64,000 bases of DNA from Agrostemma githago (taxonomy: Eukaryota; Streptophyta; Magnoliopsida; Caryophyllales; Caryophyllaceae): assembly GCA_958450325.1 (NCBI GenBank), contig OY288242.1, positions 1,426,001 through 1,490,000 of the forward strand, read 5' to 3'. The translations under genes and the position numbers were made by a program. Positions 45,555-56,626 of the stretch are shown here, piece after piece. Within the stretch, counting starts at the first letter, position 1; every line of letters begins with the position of its first letter. Under the pieces are notes generated by a model. The model ran no database searches. It had not been told where the DNA came from and was given only the letters and a program-made list of their open reading frames with translations.

Positions 45555-45916
45555 CCATTTGATTATTTACGTATTTTGAGTACTATCTATAGGTAGGTGA
45601 AATCGTCAATGTAACTTCTAATATATAAGATAAAATATAATCATGTACGATCTTGTTTAATAGAGTATGTTATACATATCAATATTTATAATTTTTAGAA
45701 ATACGTAACTAAAGATATAGACAAAAGAAAACGTGCATTGAAAAATATGAAAAAGTAAATGAAAACAATTAAATGGATCTACCTCTTATGAGTATTGTAT
45801 TAGAAAGTAGATTAAGATAAGACATGAGATTATAAACCCTAAATAAGACAATAATAGACATAGCCTTCGCCCTAATTTTCATGGGTCAATGTGCTTCATT
45901 CATCCATATTATCATA

Positions 45917-46067
45917 CACAAATTTTTACTTGTGACGGCAATATCCGTCGTGTGACGGGTCAAATACTATCCATTTGGGTAGATAAGACAAAACCAAAAT
46001 GTCTACCCATATTTTGTCTTATCTACCACATGGATAATATTTAGTCCGTCACAAGCAAGACTTGCTG
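45917..46067. mobile_element. MITE with 9-bp target duplication (CACAAATTCTT family)
   Basis: The 151-bp element starts CACAAATTTTTACTTGTGAC, contains GTGACGGGTCAAATA and ends CAAGCAAGACTTGCTG. The perfect 9-bp direct repeat ATTATCATA flanks it (45908-45916 and 46068-46076). Confidence 0.88.
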
Positions 46068-46076
46068 ATTATCATA

Positions 46077-46583
46077 TGAGTACATACATATGCATGGCAA
46101 CAAATATGTGAGTACATATTGTCACATGAAGCATCAAGTCTAACGATTTAACATCCTTGCTACATACACGACCGAGTAGTTTAAATTACCTATTCAGGAC
46201 TGCGATTGAGGCAAGTCATTTGTTCGATTGGTAAAGTTTGGCGTGAAAAAATTTGACTTGGTTCGATTCAAGTACTCAAATATAGGGTCAAACGTCAATT
46301 CACTCCTCACCAAAATACTCAATAATCGGCTCACTCCTCTTCAAATTAGTTTACGGCCCATGTAATGTTAAACTTAATTTCACAATTCATTATCATATCC
46401 TAAGTCTATACTCTATATATATATCTCTAAACCTCTAAATGTGCATCTAGTTACTCAAAGTTTCAAACGCTACGTTCAGTCAGATCAAATCAAACATTAT
46501 TTGAATATTTGATTCGAAAAATCAAATCAAATCAAATAACCAGCCTAAAACTAGGTTCAAATACCAGCCTAAGACTCTAACAT
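46077..46583. other. Intergenic, no feature recognised
   Basis: AT-rich sequence without a supported gene. Confidence 0.4.
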
Positions 46584-46592
46584 GAGAGTGAT

Positions 46593-46785
46593 TTTTTTGT
46601 TATGAACGAGGGAACCCGCAGCCGTTACCATTTTGGTGCGCTCTGGGTAAACCATCGGGTGTACGCATATTCTACAACCCACGCACACTAAGATAAACCA
46701 CAAGTTCGCGCTTGCAGGGGCTTGAACCAGAGACTCTTGGACCAATGACCACAAGTTTTAACCACTAGGCAACACCCTTATGAGC
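46593..46785 (-). mobile_element. Au-type tRNA-derived SINE
   Basis: Read on the minus strand it starts AAGGGTGTTGCCTAGTGGTT (box A) and has GGTTCAAGCCC (box B). It continues with the CCAGAGCGCACCAAAATGGT and CTGCGGGTTCCCTCG words I associate with the Au SINE family of flowering plants, and ends in an A-rich tail. A direct repeat GAGAGTGAT flanks it (46584-46592 and 46786-46794). The short minus-strand open frame across it is not a gene. Confidence 0.8.
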
Positions 46786-46795
46786 GAGAGTGATT

Positions 46796-48099
46796 ATTAT
46801 TCCTATATTTGTTTTGGAAATTTATACTCCTACCGGAAAGAAGTGGGGCTATTGCCATATGAATACGGAGCATTTTGTTTTTACCCGATATAATGGATAC
46901 AAACAAAAGTTCAACAAATCATAGTTTACCCTAAGACTAAGACTTTATATACGGAGTACTCCTCATAGTTTCTATTTTCATCCTTCTTCCCATTTTCTTT
47001 ACCTTTTGAATTGTATTTTTAATCAATTACTCGTATTTATTAGAGTATTTTCTTTAAATATAAATTCACTATCTTTCCATCTACTTCGTACTCCCTCCTT
47101 GTAAGGGACTCGAAACCCAGCTGCTGCATTTTTGTGAGATTCGAACCTAGGTTTGTTGAACACAAGGTCAATCATGTAACCAATCTTATCATCTCATACT
47201 TAATGTCATAGCTCAATGGAAATTTTTATACGAAGTATATTATATTTAAACTATTTCTCAAAACTTTCATTCTTTCACTTATAGATTATTCACGACACAT
47301 TGCAAATATTTGTCTTAAATTTTTCCCATATAATGAAATTAGTTTATTTAATTTGATAATAATTTTAATAATCGTGTGATAAAAATATGATTTAAATAAC
47401 CATTTTTTTACAGGATTCATTATTCATTATTATATAAAAAAATATCGTAAAAATAGTATAAAAATGTCGAAAAAAATAGAGCTTCCTAACTGAAAAATAC
47501 TAGGTCCGCAACTGAGTATTTGTGTCCAAATTCAATGGAAAAAATGGGAACTAGAAGCGAATAATACGTACGAGTATGACCTAAAGAGAGAACCAAGTTG
47601 CCATTTAAGGAGAAAACAGAGGCAAGTTGCGTAAAGTAGAGTATGCATAATTCCTTTCAGAGGCAGCAATTAATCAAAGTTATAAGGAAAGCAACTAGCG
47701 TGAATACAACGAAACAAACTACAAAGGACGTAAGGTCACCATCCTCGCCTATAGTGTCATCTAACCCCAAGTCCGAATCACTCATATCATCACCACTTTA
47801 TACGTGATTTTATCATTTTTACTTCTTCATACCAATAATACATTTGACTTATTATTCCGGCAGTAGATCAGAGGATTAACGTACAGCCAACTGCAAAAAT
47901 CAGGTGATCCACAAGCCTTGATTAATTAATCAAATGGTTGGTATAACCGTTAATTAACTAGTTGCTGCTCAAGTATTGTCATGTACTCATGTGTATACAT
48001 TATACAATGAAGTCGAATCTGATCTCTGTACAAGTACAATACATACATACGGACTAATTTGTTGATTTTGTACCACCATTAAAAATCTACAGGCAGATT
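46796..48099. other. Intergenic; possible old SINE fragment
   Basis: No gene is seen. Near 47110-47190 a minus-strand GGTTCGAATC word in a tRNA-like setting (CCTAGGTTCGAATCTCAC) may be a weak SINE remnant. Confidence 0.35.
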
Positions 48100-48350
48100 T
48101 TTGTTTTCGATCCCCCAGTTATCAATAACAACATTTACAATATCAAGTTGTCCCGGGTTATTGTTGAGAGTGATGCAAAAACCGTGATTGATAATGCTGT
48201 GAAGACGGGGAGCGGAGATAGGAATCAGATGGAGGGGTTACATGTTTTGGATTTTATTGCTTGTTTATGGTCACATATTAAGAGGACTGGTTTAATGTTG
48301 TGGCACGTCACATAGCCAGGTTGTGCGCGAGAAGTGGAAAGGAGATATAT
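48100..48350 (+). pseudogene. Fragment of an RNase H-like (RVT_3) domain
   Basis: Translation shows VIVESDAKTVIDNAV, an SHIKRTG segment and, after a one-base shift, NVVARHIARL. These match the ESDA and 'I.R..N..AH..AR' motifs of the plant RNase H-like domain found in LINE-derived proteins. The frame is broken near 48290 and the surroundings have no reverse transcriptase, so it is a relic, probably of a non-LTR element or a gene captured from one. Confidence 0.6.
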
Positions 48351-48861
48351 TATAAACCCGACTTTCACCTAAAAAAACATGTACGATATCAATGTGAATA
48401 ATACGGACAATATAAATTGATTTAACATGCTCCTCAAATGTTATTTGGAGGCTCACTGTACCAAGTATGTTTTGGAGGTTCTATTATATTACGTACTCGT
48501 ATATACCAAACATCATATTTATAGGCTATTTTGTAAAATAATACTCTGATCTCTCCATCTCATTCACTAAGTATTTTTAAGTAAAGACAAACAAATGAAC
48601 GAGACAGATTGAGTACTTCGTATAATCGACCCAATTAGAAGTACTATCCCACATTTTTAAAGATGTTTCACATTTCTATTTACAACAATACAACATTAAT
48701 ATTCTCGCTAAAAACATGGTCAACAGAATCAAGAGCCTATGAGCAAGGAAACTCGCTTATGCCGGAAGAGTGACTCTCATAAACTCTGACATGAACACAC
48801 TTCACTCTTACTTGACAATTTTTTTTCCTATCCCTAAGGTCGTGAGGCCGTGACTAAGATT
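48351..48861. other. Intergenic, no feature recognised
   Basis: AT-rich sequence without a supported gene. Confidence 0.4.
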
Positions 48862-48863
48862 TA

Positions 48864-49025
48864 CTCCCTCCGTTCCAATGAATTGTTTGCCTTTCTATTT
48901 TAGGAATGTTTTTTATATGCAATTTGATATTTCTCATGAGTTTTGCTCCACATGTCACTCACTCATTGGATCCCTTACCCTTGGTACCAAAATGAAAAGC
49001 AAACAATTCATTGGAATGGAGGGAG
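48864..49025. mobile_element. Stowaway MITE, 162 bp
   Basis: It has near-perfect inverted ends (CTCCCTCCGTTCCAATGAAT and the complement of ATTCATTGGAATGGAGGGAG) and TA on each side (48862-48863 and 49026-49027). Confidence 0.88.
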
Positions 49026-49388
49026 TAAGAGAATAGAAGCTATGATAAGTAGTCCGAGTATTTTCACACACTTTATCCCTTGTATTTAGCTCGATTTTAG
49101 TTGTTATTTGCGCTCTTTTGAACGATTTCATTAGCTACCTTGTGTTTTTTCAGTTGTTTGCATGGTTTTATCGGTTTTGTATGATTTTTGGCATTATTCC
49201 GTCTTTTACATTTAGGTGCAACGCTACGAAAACCCGAGCCCAGTGTATGAGCTAGGAATCTAGATGACTAAAAGAGAAAAAAAAGTCAATAAACATGATT
49301 TAGTTGGATTTAACAAAAATCTAAATTCAAATTCACCTTGTAAAATATCAAAATGAAAGTCTGATTCTCAACTGCAACATAATAGAAA

Positions 49389-49785
49389 TCACAACTTCTT
49401 ATTTGCGACGGTCATATCTGTCATAAACTTGTGACGAGTCAAATAAAAGAGGGAAGACAAAAAAACGATGCTTGTGAGATAGCACATGGATTGTCTTTTC
49501 CTACCTATATGATTATATTTGATCCGTTATAAATATGGGAGTACTCCCTCCAAGTTTCTATGTTTTTCCTTTTTTCTCTTTTTGTGGAAGATAAGGAACA
49601 GAAATGTGTGACTCAAAAAAGGGAAAAAAAAAGAAAAAAAAAAGAAGATAAATATGAAACATATATTAAGTGTCGGAAAAGGAAAGAGGGAAGAAGATCA
49701 AACCCATTGAAAAAAAGAAAAGAACACTTAAACTTGAAAAAAAATGTATGTGACGGATATACCCGTCATAAGTGAGACTTACTAA
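49389..49785. mobile_element. Disrupted copy of the CACAAATTCTT-family MITE
   Basis: The left part (from 49389: CACAACTTCTTATTTGCGAC, then GTGACGAGTCAAATAAAAG) matches the family and breaks near 49540. A purine-rich block of about 200 bp, starting ACTCCCTCCAAG, follows. A family-like terminal word, TGTGACGGATATACCCGTCA, reappears near 49750. I read this as one copy interrupted by another insertion. The middle has no gene. Confidence 0.5.
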
Positions 49786-50203
49786 TTCAAAGTGAAAATG
49801 CGTCTTGGTTTACACTTTACAGTAAGAAATGAAAAGGAGGAGATGTGGTGTGGCCCTTCCCTTAACCTAACAGGCCACGCCCATACATAGAGTCAGTCTC
49901 ATACACTGACAACATCATTTATCTATGGATCACCCCTGTCTTCATCTCCGACTCTATCTCCCTCCTTTTCTCTCTCCCTCTCCCTAGTACGTCATTCGTT
50001 GGCCAACTTGGCAAAGCTCCGCACTCTTGTGTGAATTCTGTCTATATCCGACACAATTAATTCCCCCAATAAACCCAAATAATATCCCCCCAATCCCCAA
50101 TCCCAAATCACTCCCACTTACCTTCTTCATCTTTATCCATCCATCCATGCCGTCTTAGTTCTTGATTTCCATTCCCACACTTTAGAGTTTTTCTAATCCA
50201 TCA
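49786..50203 (+). other. 5' flank and 5' UTR of COI1
   Basis: A pyrimidine-rich stretch (TCTCTCCCTCTCCC near 49970-49985) precedes the gene. No other feature is seen. Confidence 0.45.
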
Positions 50204-53200
50204 ATGGCAGCGGCGGCGGCTAAGCGAGGTTCCATATTGATGTCGGACGAGATAATCGAGTGCGTACTACCGCACATCGAAGATCCAAGAACGAGGGCGT
50301 CAATATCAGCGGTGTGCAAGCGGTGGTTCGACCTGGATCGGTGGAGTCGGCGCCACGTGACCATCGCGCTCTGCTACACCACCACACCACAGAGGCTCCA
50401 CACCCGGTTTCCAAATCTGGAGTCGTTGACGCTCAAGGGGAAGCCCAGGGCAGCCATGTTCAACCTTATCCCGGAGGATTGGGGTGGATACGCTCGCCCT
50501 TGGATTAACTTCATCCCTAATTTTCCCAAGTTGAATTCCATTCATCTTAGAAGGATGATTGTCACTGATGCGGATCTTCGTCGTATCGCCTCCGTTAAGG
50601 CTCCCGGTTTGGTGTCCCTTAAGTTGGACAAGTGTTCCGGTTTTAGTACCGATGGTTTGCTCGCTATCACCCGTTCTTGCAGGTTTTTTACTTCCCAATC
50701 TTCATTACAACCAACTTATTAATTCCATGCTACAGTATAAAGAATTGAAGGAAAAATAAAGAAATTATTAAAGTACAACAAAAAAAATACTACCTCCGTC
50801 CCACTAAGATTGTCACGTTTCATTAAAATACTCCTGGGACAATCTTTTAGGACGGAGGGAGTATATCAATAAGAAAATAACGAAGATCATGGAAACTAGG
50901 AGGGAGTATCTGTATCTTTTTAGTCATACAGTTAGAGGTTGGAGATTGATTGATTGTTTTTACTTTCTAGGGATTGAAGCAGTATTACTGGTAATCAAAT
51001 GTTTTTTTTTTCTGACGAAATATTACTTGGATTTTGTTTATTTGTTTGTGCTTGATTAAAATATTTTTTATAATGAATATGAAAGACAAATAAATGAACG
51101 ATACAGGTGAGAAAGTACATAGTTAGTGGCATTACAATTACGATTATAATTGAGGGAGGAGTCGTATTATTCTGAATCACTAGATCAAGACATTCATTTA
51201 AGGGAGTTAGATTCATTAAGTTAGAGGTTGGGGATGGAGTGTTCTAGGGGAATTAAAGAGCTGATAAAGTATAGTAACTGGGAATAGAAAATCAAATCTC
51301 ATTTTTTTTTTTTTATAAGAAAATAGTACAGTAAGTCTTTCGTGAGACTGTCTATTTTGTACTCTATATAATCGTAGAGAGTTCTAGAGTAGTTTGAGTG
51401 TAGTTTTATCTTTTGACCCTTTGGTTGATGTTTTTGACTTTTGTTTAATTGCAGGAATGATTAAAAAAAATAAAAAATAAAAAATAAAAAATTACTTTCA
51501 TAATGATTGAGCTTTATTTATATTACTATTACTATTACTATTACTCCTTGCTTAGTCAGTTAGTCCTTATTATTCTGGCCGTGTAGATCATTTATGTATC
51601 TTTAATTTTGAGTAAAAGATAAAAAAAAATGATTGTAAAGGAAACAATTTATTCTTATTTTCATGAGAAGTTATTTTTTGTATCTATTCTTTGCATCAAA
51701 TCTATGATGGATTTTTGTTTCTTTATACTGTATGCACCAAGTATATGGTACTGCATTTATTAGGATACCAGCCCATCTGGGGAATTTTATCTATACATTT
51801 AATTGGATTTTTTTATTGCATATCCTAGATTTTTTTTAATGGAGAATAAATTGCGCATTTTATTTATTTATTTATTAAGATTGTACACTTTTTTCAAGTG
51901 GGGAATAAGTTTGGGAAATTGAAGATGTTAAAAGGAAGGTCGATCATTAAGATTTACAAGCACAAATTCTTCTTTACGATATTCATATCCGACATAAACT
52001 TTGTGACGGGTCAAATAAAAGAGATACGACAAAAAAAACATGATGCTTGAGGAATAGCACATGGGTTGTCGTCTCCCACCTATATATGATTATATTGGAC
52101 ATGTTATAAATGTGTGACGGATATATCTGTCACAAGGAAGACTTATTGACAACAAGAAGACTTGTTTATTGATTGCTTTGTGATTACTCGTACTTGTACC
52201 AGTAGTCCAGGACACCTTTGTTTGCAATTGTAGCTTTTGTGATGAGTGATAGTGGAATGTGAGCAGTTTCCCTGACTTTGCAGCTTTCACTTTGTTTCAA
52301 GTTGTTGTATCTGTATTGGCCACTTCTGTGGACGTTGTTTGTTTGATCGATATTAATGGCTCTTACCTCCAAATCTGTCATTAGTCTCTGACAAATTCTT
52401 GTTTGTGACGGAACTATATATATCATAAGTACCCACTGTAATTTTGTAGGCCATTGCATAGATATTTTTTTCATTTTTTTGTCAAAAGACCTTGATTTTC
52501 CTGCCCAACTAGTATTATACTATTACAACATCACAATTGATATGTGGTCCAAGAACAGGCTCTATTAAGAGGAAGGTCCTGGAAAAATTAATTGAATGAT
52601 GGGGTTTGAAGTAGAGTTTCTTTGATCAAACGGAAACGAGAGAAGGACTGACCCTTATCATGTCAGTTGAATAATTGTAGGGTATTTGGTAACCAGTAAA
52701 AAAGCCAGGTCGGGTCATCTTAGAAGTCATCAATGGTAGGATATGCATACTAGTCACGAGCTGCTGTGTGATCATCTGTTTATTCGCTAGACAATTGTTT
52801 ACATTCCGTTCTCTTTCCCATGAAAATTTTTCTGTAGTACCTTGACGTTTACGCTTGATTTGGCAATTGCAGGAAGTTGAGGACACTCTTTTTGGAAGAT
52901 AGCACTATCACTGAGAGGAATGGTGAATGGTTTCATCAGTTGGCATCGAACAATACCGTTCTTGAAACACTAAACTTCTACATGACTTTTCTGGAGCAAA
53001 TAAGTGTGGAAGATCTGGAACTTCTAGCCAAGAAGTGTCCGAATTTAATCTCTGTCAAAATTGGTGACACGGATCTAGTACAGCTTCGTAATTTTTTCCG
53101 ATCAGCAACGTCATTGAAGGAGTTTTTTGGGGGTTCATTTTCTGAAAACCAAAACTATACAAATATCTCATTTCCTGCTCAACTGAGTTCGGTTGGTCTA

Positions 53201-54341
53201 ATGTACTTCCAAAAAATCCATTTGCCTTTACTTTTCCCGATTTCTCATTCACTGCAGAGTCTAGATCTTGTTTATGCTTCGCTTTGCTGTGACGGCCACT
53301 GTGATCTCATTCGCAGATGTCACAATTTAGAAGTTTTGGAGGTATGTCTTCATTTTAGCTATATTTTTACCACCTCAAGAATCTTCAGGCAGGAATAATG
53401 CCAATTTTTTTTCCTTGTTGATATGTCACATTTTATAGTTATGTTGAGGTGAATACAAACAATTAGTCCTCTTTGTATTGTATTTTCGCTCTTACCTGCC
53501 CTATCTGTCTTTTTGACAGACTACTAATGTCATTGGTGATGAGGGATTGGAGATTGTATCTCAAAGTTGCAAGAAACTGAAAAGACTTCGTATTGAACGA
53601 GGGGCAGATGGTGCAGATGAACATGGAGTGGTGGAATACTCAGGTATAGTTACTCAAAGGGGGTTGATCGCCATAGCAGAGGGCTGTAGAGAACTGGAAT
53701 ACCTTGCAGTCTATGTTACCGATATAACAAACGAATCCTTGACACGTATAGGAGCAAACCTGAAAAATCTAGATGACTTTCGTGTTGTTTTGCTCGATAA
53801 AGAAGAAACAATTCCTGATCTACCTCTCGACAACGGAGTAAGAGATCTTTTACAAGGCTGTCAAAGTATGAGAAGATTTGCCTTGTATCTTAGGCAGGGA
53901 GGCCTGACTGATGTTGGCCTAAAGTACATTGGCCAATACAGTCAAAACATAAGGTGGATGTTATTAGGCTTTGTGGGAGAGACCGATACAGGACTTCTAG
54001 AATTCTCTCGAGGCTGTCCAAGCCTACAAAAACTCGAGATTAGAGCATGTTGCTTCACAGAACGAGCACTGGCTATCGCAGCGACAAGACTAGTTTCTCT
54101 GAGGTACATGTGGGTTCAAGGGTACAGAGCATCCCCTATGGGTATTGTAGATCTCCTAGAAATGGTGCGCCCATACTGGAACATCGAGCTGATTCCAGGA
54201 GACCAGTACGACGTTAATGGCGACAATGGACAACCAGTTAGGGTTGATCACCCGTCCCATATTGTGGCGTACTACTCACTTGCAGGGCAGCGAACCGATC
54301 ATCCACCATCAGTTTATCCCCTGGCCCTTCCGGAGCCTTAA
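50204..54341 (+). CDS. COI1: Coronatine-insensitive 1 (COI1), jasmonate co-receptor F-box protein
   Basis: Three exons (50204-50682, 52873-53341 and 53520-54341) give 589 residues, matching COI1 length and its two-intron structure. The N-terminus has a short F-box (DEIIECVLPHIEDPRTRASISAVCKRWF). It is followed by leucine-rich repeats with the COI1 hallmarks KGKPRAAMFNLIPEDWGGY, RRMIV, LRIERGAD, VYVTDITNESL, FYMTFLEQ and WVQGYRAS, and the AYYSLAGQRTD end. COI1 is the substrate adaptor of the SCF-COI1 ubiquitin ligase. It binds jasmonoyl-isoleucine together with JAZ repressors in the nucleus. The N-terminal alanine run (residues 2-6) differs from the charged start I expect in relatives. Intron 1 (2.19 kb) has taken up at least two MITEs. 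Confidence 0.96.
50790..50861. mobile_element. Small Stowaway MITE in COI1 intron 1
   Basis: The 72-bp element has inverted ends CTACCTCCGTCCCACTAAGA and the complement of TTTTAGGACGGAGGGAG, with internal GATTGTC/GACAATC. TA lies on both sides (50788-50789 and 50862-50863). Confidence 0.8.
51961..52148. mobile_element. CACAAATTCTT-family MITE in COI1 intron 1
   Basis: It starts CACAAATTCTTCTTTACGAT, has TGTGACGGGTCAAATAAAAG and ends CACAAGGAAGACTTATTG. The target duplication is not clear, so the right boundary is approximate. A further truncated relative (GACAAATTCTTGTTTGTGAC) lies at about 52390-52430 in the same intron. Confidence 0.7.
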
Positions 54342-55012
54342 CTGTACATTCCAAATTTCTGAGGTTCGTTCATATCTTCTCTTGTTCATACAGTGTTCTG
54401 ATTTCAGTTTCGAGAAGGGGTTTTGATCAGTTTCGAGAATGAGTTTGTTTGGCTTCTTCCATTTATTGATTCCTTGTGTATAGTAGATGAATTAGGTGGG
54501 TTGATAATGAAAAGTGAATACTGTGGGTTATAGTACTGTAGTTTCTATGTGAGCCCCCACTGTACTGTCCTTAGCTTGAAATAAACTTCCACTGTATTCT
54601 TTTCACTTGATTCCTGTTAGTGGCGAATTAATAAGATGCATCGTTCCACTACGTTTGTGTATTACTCGTACGATATATCAGTATTATTGTAATCCGATTT
54701 GGTTGTGATTGTGGTTCTAAAAAGTTTGATGCTGTATAAAATGTCAATGGTTCAGCTTTGAGCTGTGCTGGTTGTACTGTACTACTGTCTACTGTGGGGA
54801 GATGCATATATTGATGCCTTCTTTTGGTGTGCATAAATTTTGAGCCTCAGATATTCTTACAGTCCAGGCACTACTTATCTCTGCATTAAAATAATCATCT
54901 TTTTCCCATAATAATTGGGATAGGAAGATGCCTCCTCCATTACCAAGTTGATGCTGTCTAATTCAATCACACAATAACACTCTACTCCTGTAACACGCTA
55001 ATCACTAATGCC
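54342..55012. other. 3' flank of COI1
   Basis: The first ~270 bases are probably the 3' UTR, with an AATAAA-like word (GAAATAAACTT) near 54580. No other gene is seen. Confidence 0.45.
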
Positions 55013-55251
55013 GAATAGGTCTCCTGAGAGACGGTCTCTCATTAACTTTACTGAGAGACTAAGCAAATGGAAGTAACAGTGGTACCAACCGATTAACATA
55101 AAAGAGTGTACAAATATAAAGAGGGTACGTCTGTTATAAAAACAGGTACAAAACAAAGCTGTCATTTAAGGGTACGAATAGGACATAGAGTGGTACTGAA
55201 GAGTCGTCTCTCAATAAGTTATTGAGACACCGTCTCTTCCAAGATTTTGTG
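55013..55251. mobile_element. Second copy of the GTCTCTCAG MITE, inverted
   Basis: This is the reverse complement of the element at 45293-45554. Shared words include TAGGTCTCCTGAGAGACGGT, ATATAAAGAGGGTACG, ACAAAGCTGTCATTTAAG-like and CGTCTCTTCCAAGA. A short repeat AATGCC flanks it (55007-55012 and 55252-55257). The two copies differ by scattered substitutions and small indels. Confidence 0.82.
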
Positions 55252-55682
55252 AATGCCTAATGGATAGCATCTTCATATAAGTGGATCACTTATTTCACCT
55301 CTCGAGATACTGTCTTGCAAAATTAGCTGAAAATTTTTAAGTTAGTTGGAAACTAAATATAGATAAGTTAATTGAAATCATTAAAAGTGTTTGGTAAAAT
55401 AGCTGAAAAGTTAACTGATAAAAGTATTTGATAAAATGACGTAAAAAAATCAAAAAGCTTATAGGTTAGTTTTTTTTTGTTTTTTTTTTTGGAAAATGTT
55501 AGCTTATTTTCACGTGTTATGCTGAGCAGCTTTTTATTTCAACTAGCTTATTGTAAAATAAGCACTTTACCAACACCTGTACAAAAATATGCACCAAAAT
55601 ACAGAGTAGATTTCAATGATTGTGTCTGTCATTTTAAATTCCACATCACATGTAAAACATATAGTACAAAAGATATATAATC

Positions 55683-55800
55683 CGTATTAATCTAATGGTT
55701 AAGACTAGAGTATTGTAACAATACATTACAAGTTTGAATCCTCCTCCCCCTAATCGTAATATCTTTGTCACTCATTTGTGACATAAAAAAACAGGTAGAG
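55683..55800 (+). mobile_element. SINE-like tRNA-derived fragment
   Basis: TCTAATGGTTAAGACTAGAG resembles the box A region of the SINE at 525, and GTTTGAATCCTCCTCCCCC its box B region, with similar spacing. The 3' part ends in ACATAAAAAAACAGG. No clear target duplication was found. Confidence 0.5.
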
Positions 55801-55856
55801 GTAGAACAGATGTTCGTATGCAGGTGGATTGGCAACTGTTTTGGGCATTCAATATT

Positions 55857-56043
55857 CACAAATTCTTGTTTGTGACAGAGATATCCGTCACACATGTAAG
55901 ACGGGTCAAATAGGTACCAAATAGGTGGGATAAGACAAAAATAAGGTTAGTGAGACCTAGATAAATGATTGTCCTTTTTTCCACAAGTGGTACTTACTTG
56001 ACCCGTCTTAAACTTGCGACGGATCCGCAAGAGAGACCAACTG
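55857..56043. mobile_element. MITE with 9-bp target duplication (CACAAATTCTT family)
   Basis: The 187-bp element starts CACAAATTCTTGTTTGTGAC and ends GCAAGAGAGACCAACTG, with inverted AAGACGGGTCAAATAGGTAC and ACTTGACCCGTCTTAA segments. The perfect 9-bp repeat TTCAATATT flanks it (55848-55856 and 56044-56052). Its right end matches the left end of the copy at 38583. Confidence 0.9.
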
Positions 56044-56163
56044 TTCAATATTAGGAGTAATAACGACCAGCGCTCTAGTAATTGAAATATATAGTGGAAG
56101 CGAAGAAATGGTCAATCACATAATCACATTATTATTTGACTTCTGATTGTGTAAGACATAGTT

Positions 56164-56236
56164 GCGCCTGTAGCTCAGCGGATAGAGCGTCTGTTTCCTA
56201 AGCAGAAAGTCGTAGGTTCGATCCCTACCTGGCGCG
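56164..56236 (+). tRNA. tRNA-Arg (anticodon CCT)
   Basis: The 73-nt sequence folds into a cloverleaf. The acceptor stem is GCGCCTG with CTGGCGC (one T-T mismatch), the D arm is GCTC/GAGC, and the anticodon stem TCTGT/GCAGA holds loop TTCCTAA with anticodon CCT. The T arm is GTAGG-TTCGATC-CCTAC and the discriminator base is G. Box A (TAGCTCAGCGG) and box B (GGTTCGATCCC) are good, and a T run follows (TTTT from 56237), a Pol III terminator. CCA is not encoded, as is normal for nuclear genes. Confidence 0.95.
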
Positions 56237-56626
56237 TTTTTTCATTTTGTTACTTTTTAAAATTTTTGACATCCATCTGGTCACTTGAGAGTTTATGAGA
56301 TCATCTGATCAAGTTATTTATTAGGCATGCAATTTGGAACAGTCTTTTTTTTTTGCCAACGGGACGAGAATCATGAACCAAGCGCCATAGCGGCAATGCT
56401 ATGAAAATTTGAAACAGTTGACTCTGAGACAACAAAGGTAGGAAGGAATACAGTTTGCTTTACATTTTCATCATCGCAGTAATACATACATATGATATGA
56501 TATGATATGATATGATACAAGAAGCCAACCTGAATTCGACTTGATTCATAATGATAATTAAATACAAGAAAACAAAAGGGGGGTCGATAAAATTTGGACA
56601 AAAAGAAAAAACATAGAGTGATCTGA
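56237..56626. other. tRNA terminator and 3' flank of SBPase
   Basis: A T-rich Pol III stop directly follows the tRNA. A short ATGAT/ATATG microsatellite (near 56490-56516) lies in the probable 3' UTR of SBPase. Confidence 0.5.

Noticed and set aside
49050..49260. T-rich stretch resembling a gypsy LTR (TTTATCCCTTGTATTTAGCTCG)
   Set aside because: The wording is reminiscent of Tat/Ogre LTRs, but no partner LTR, boundary or duplication was found.
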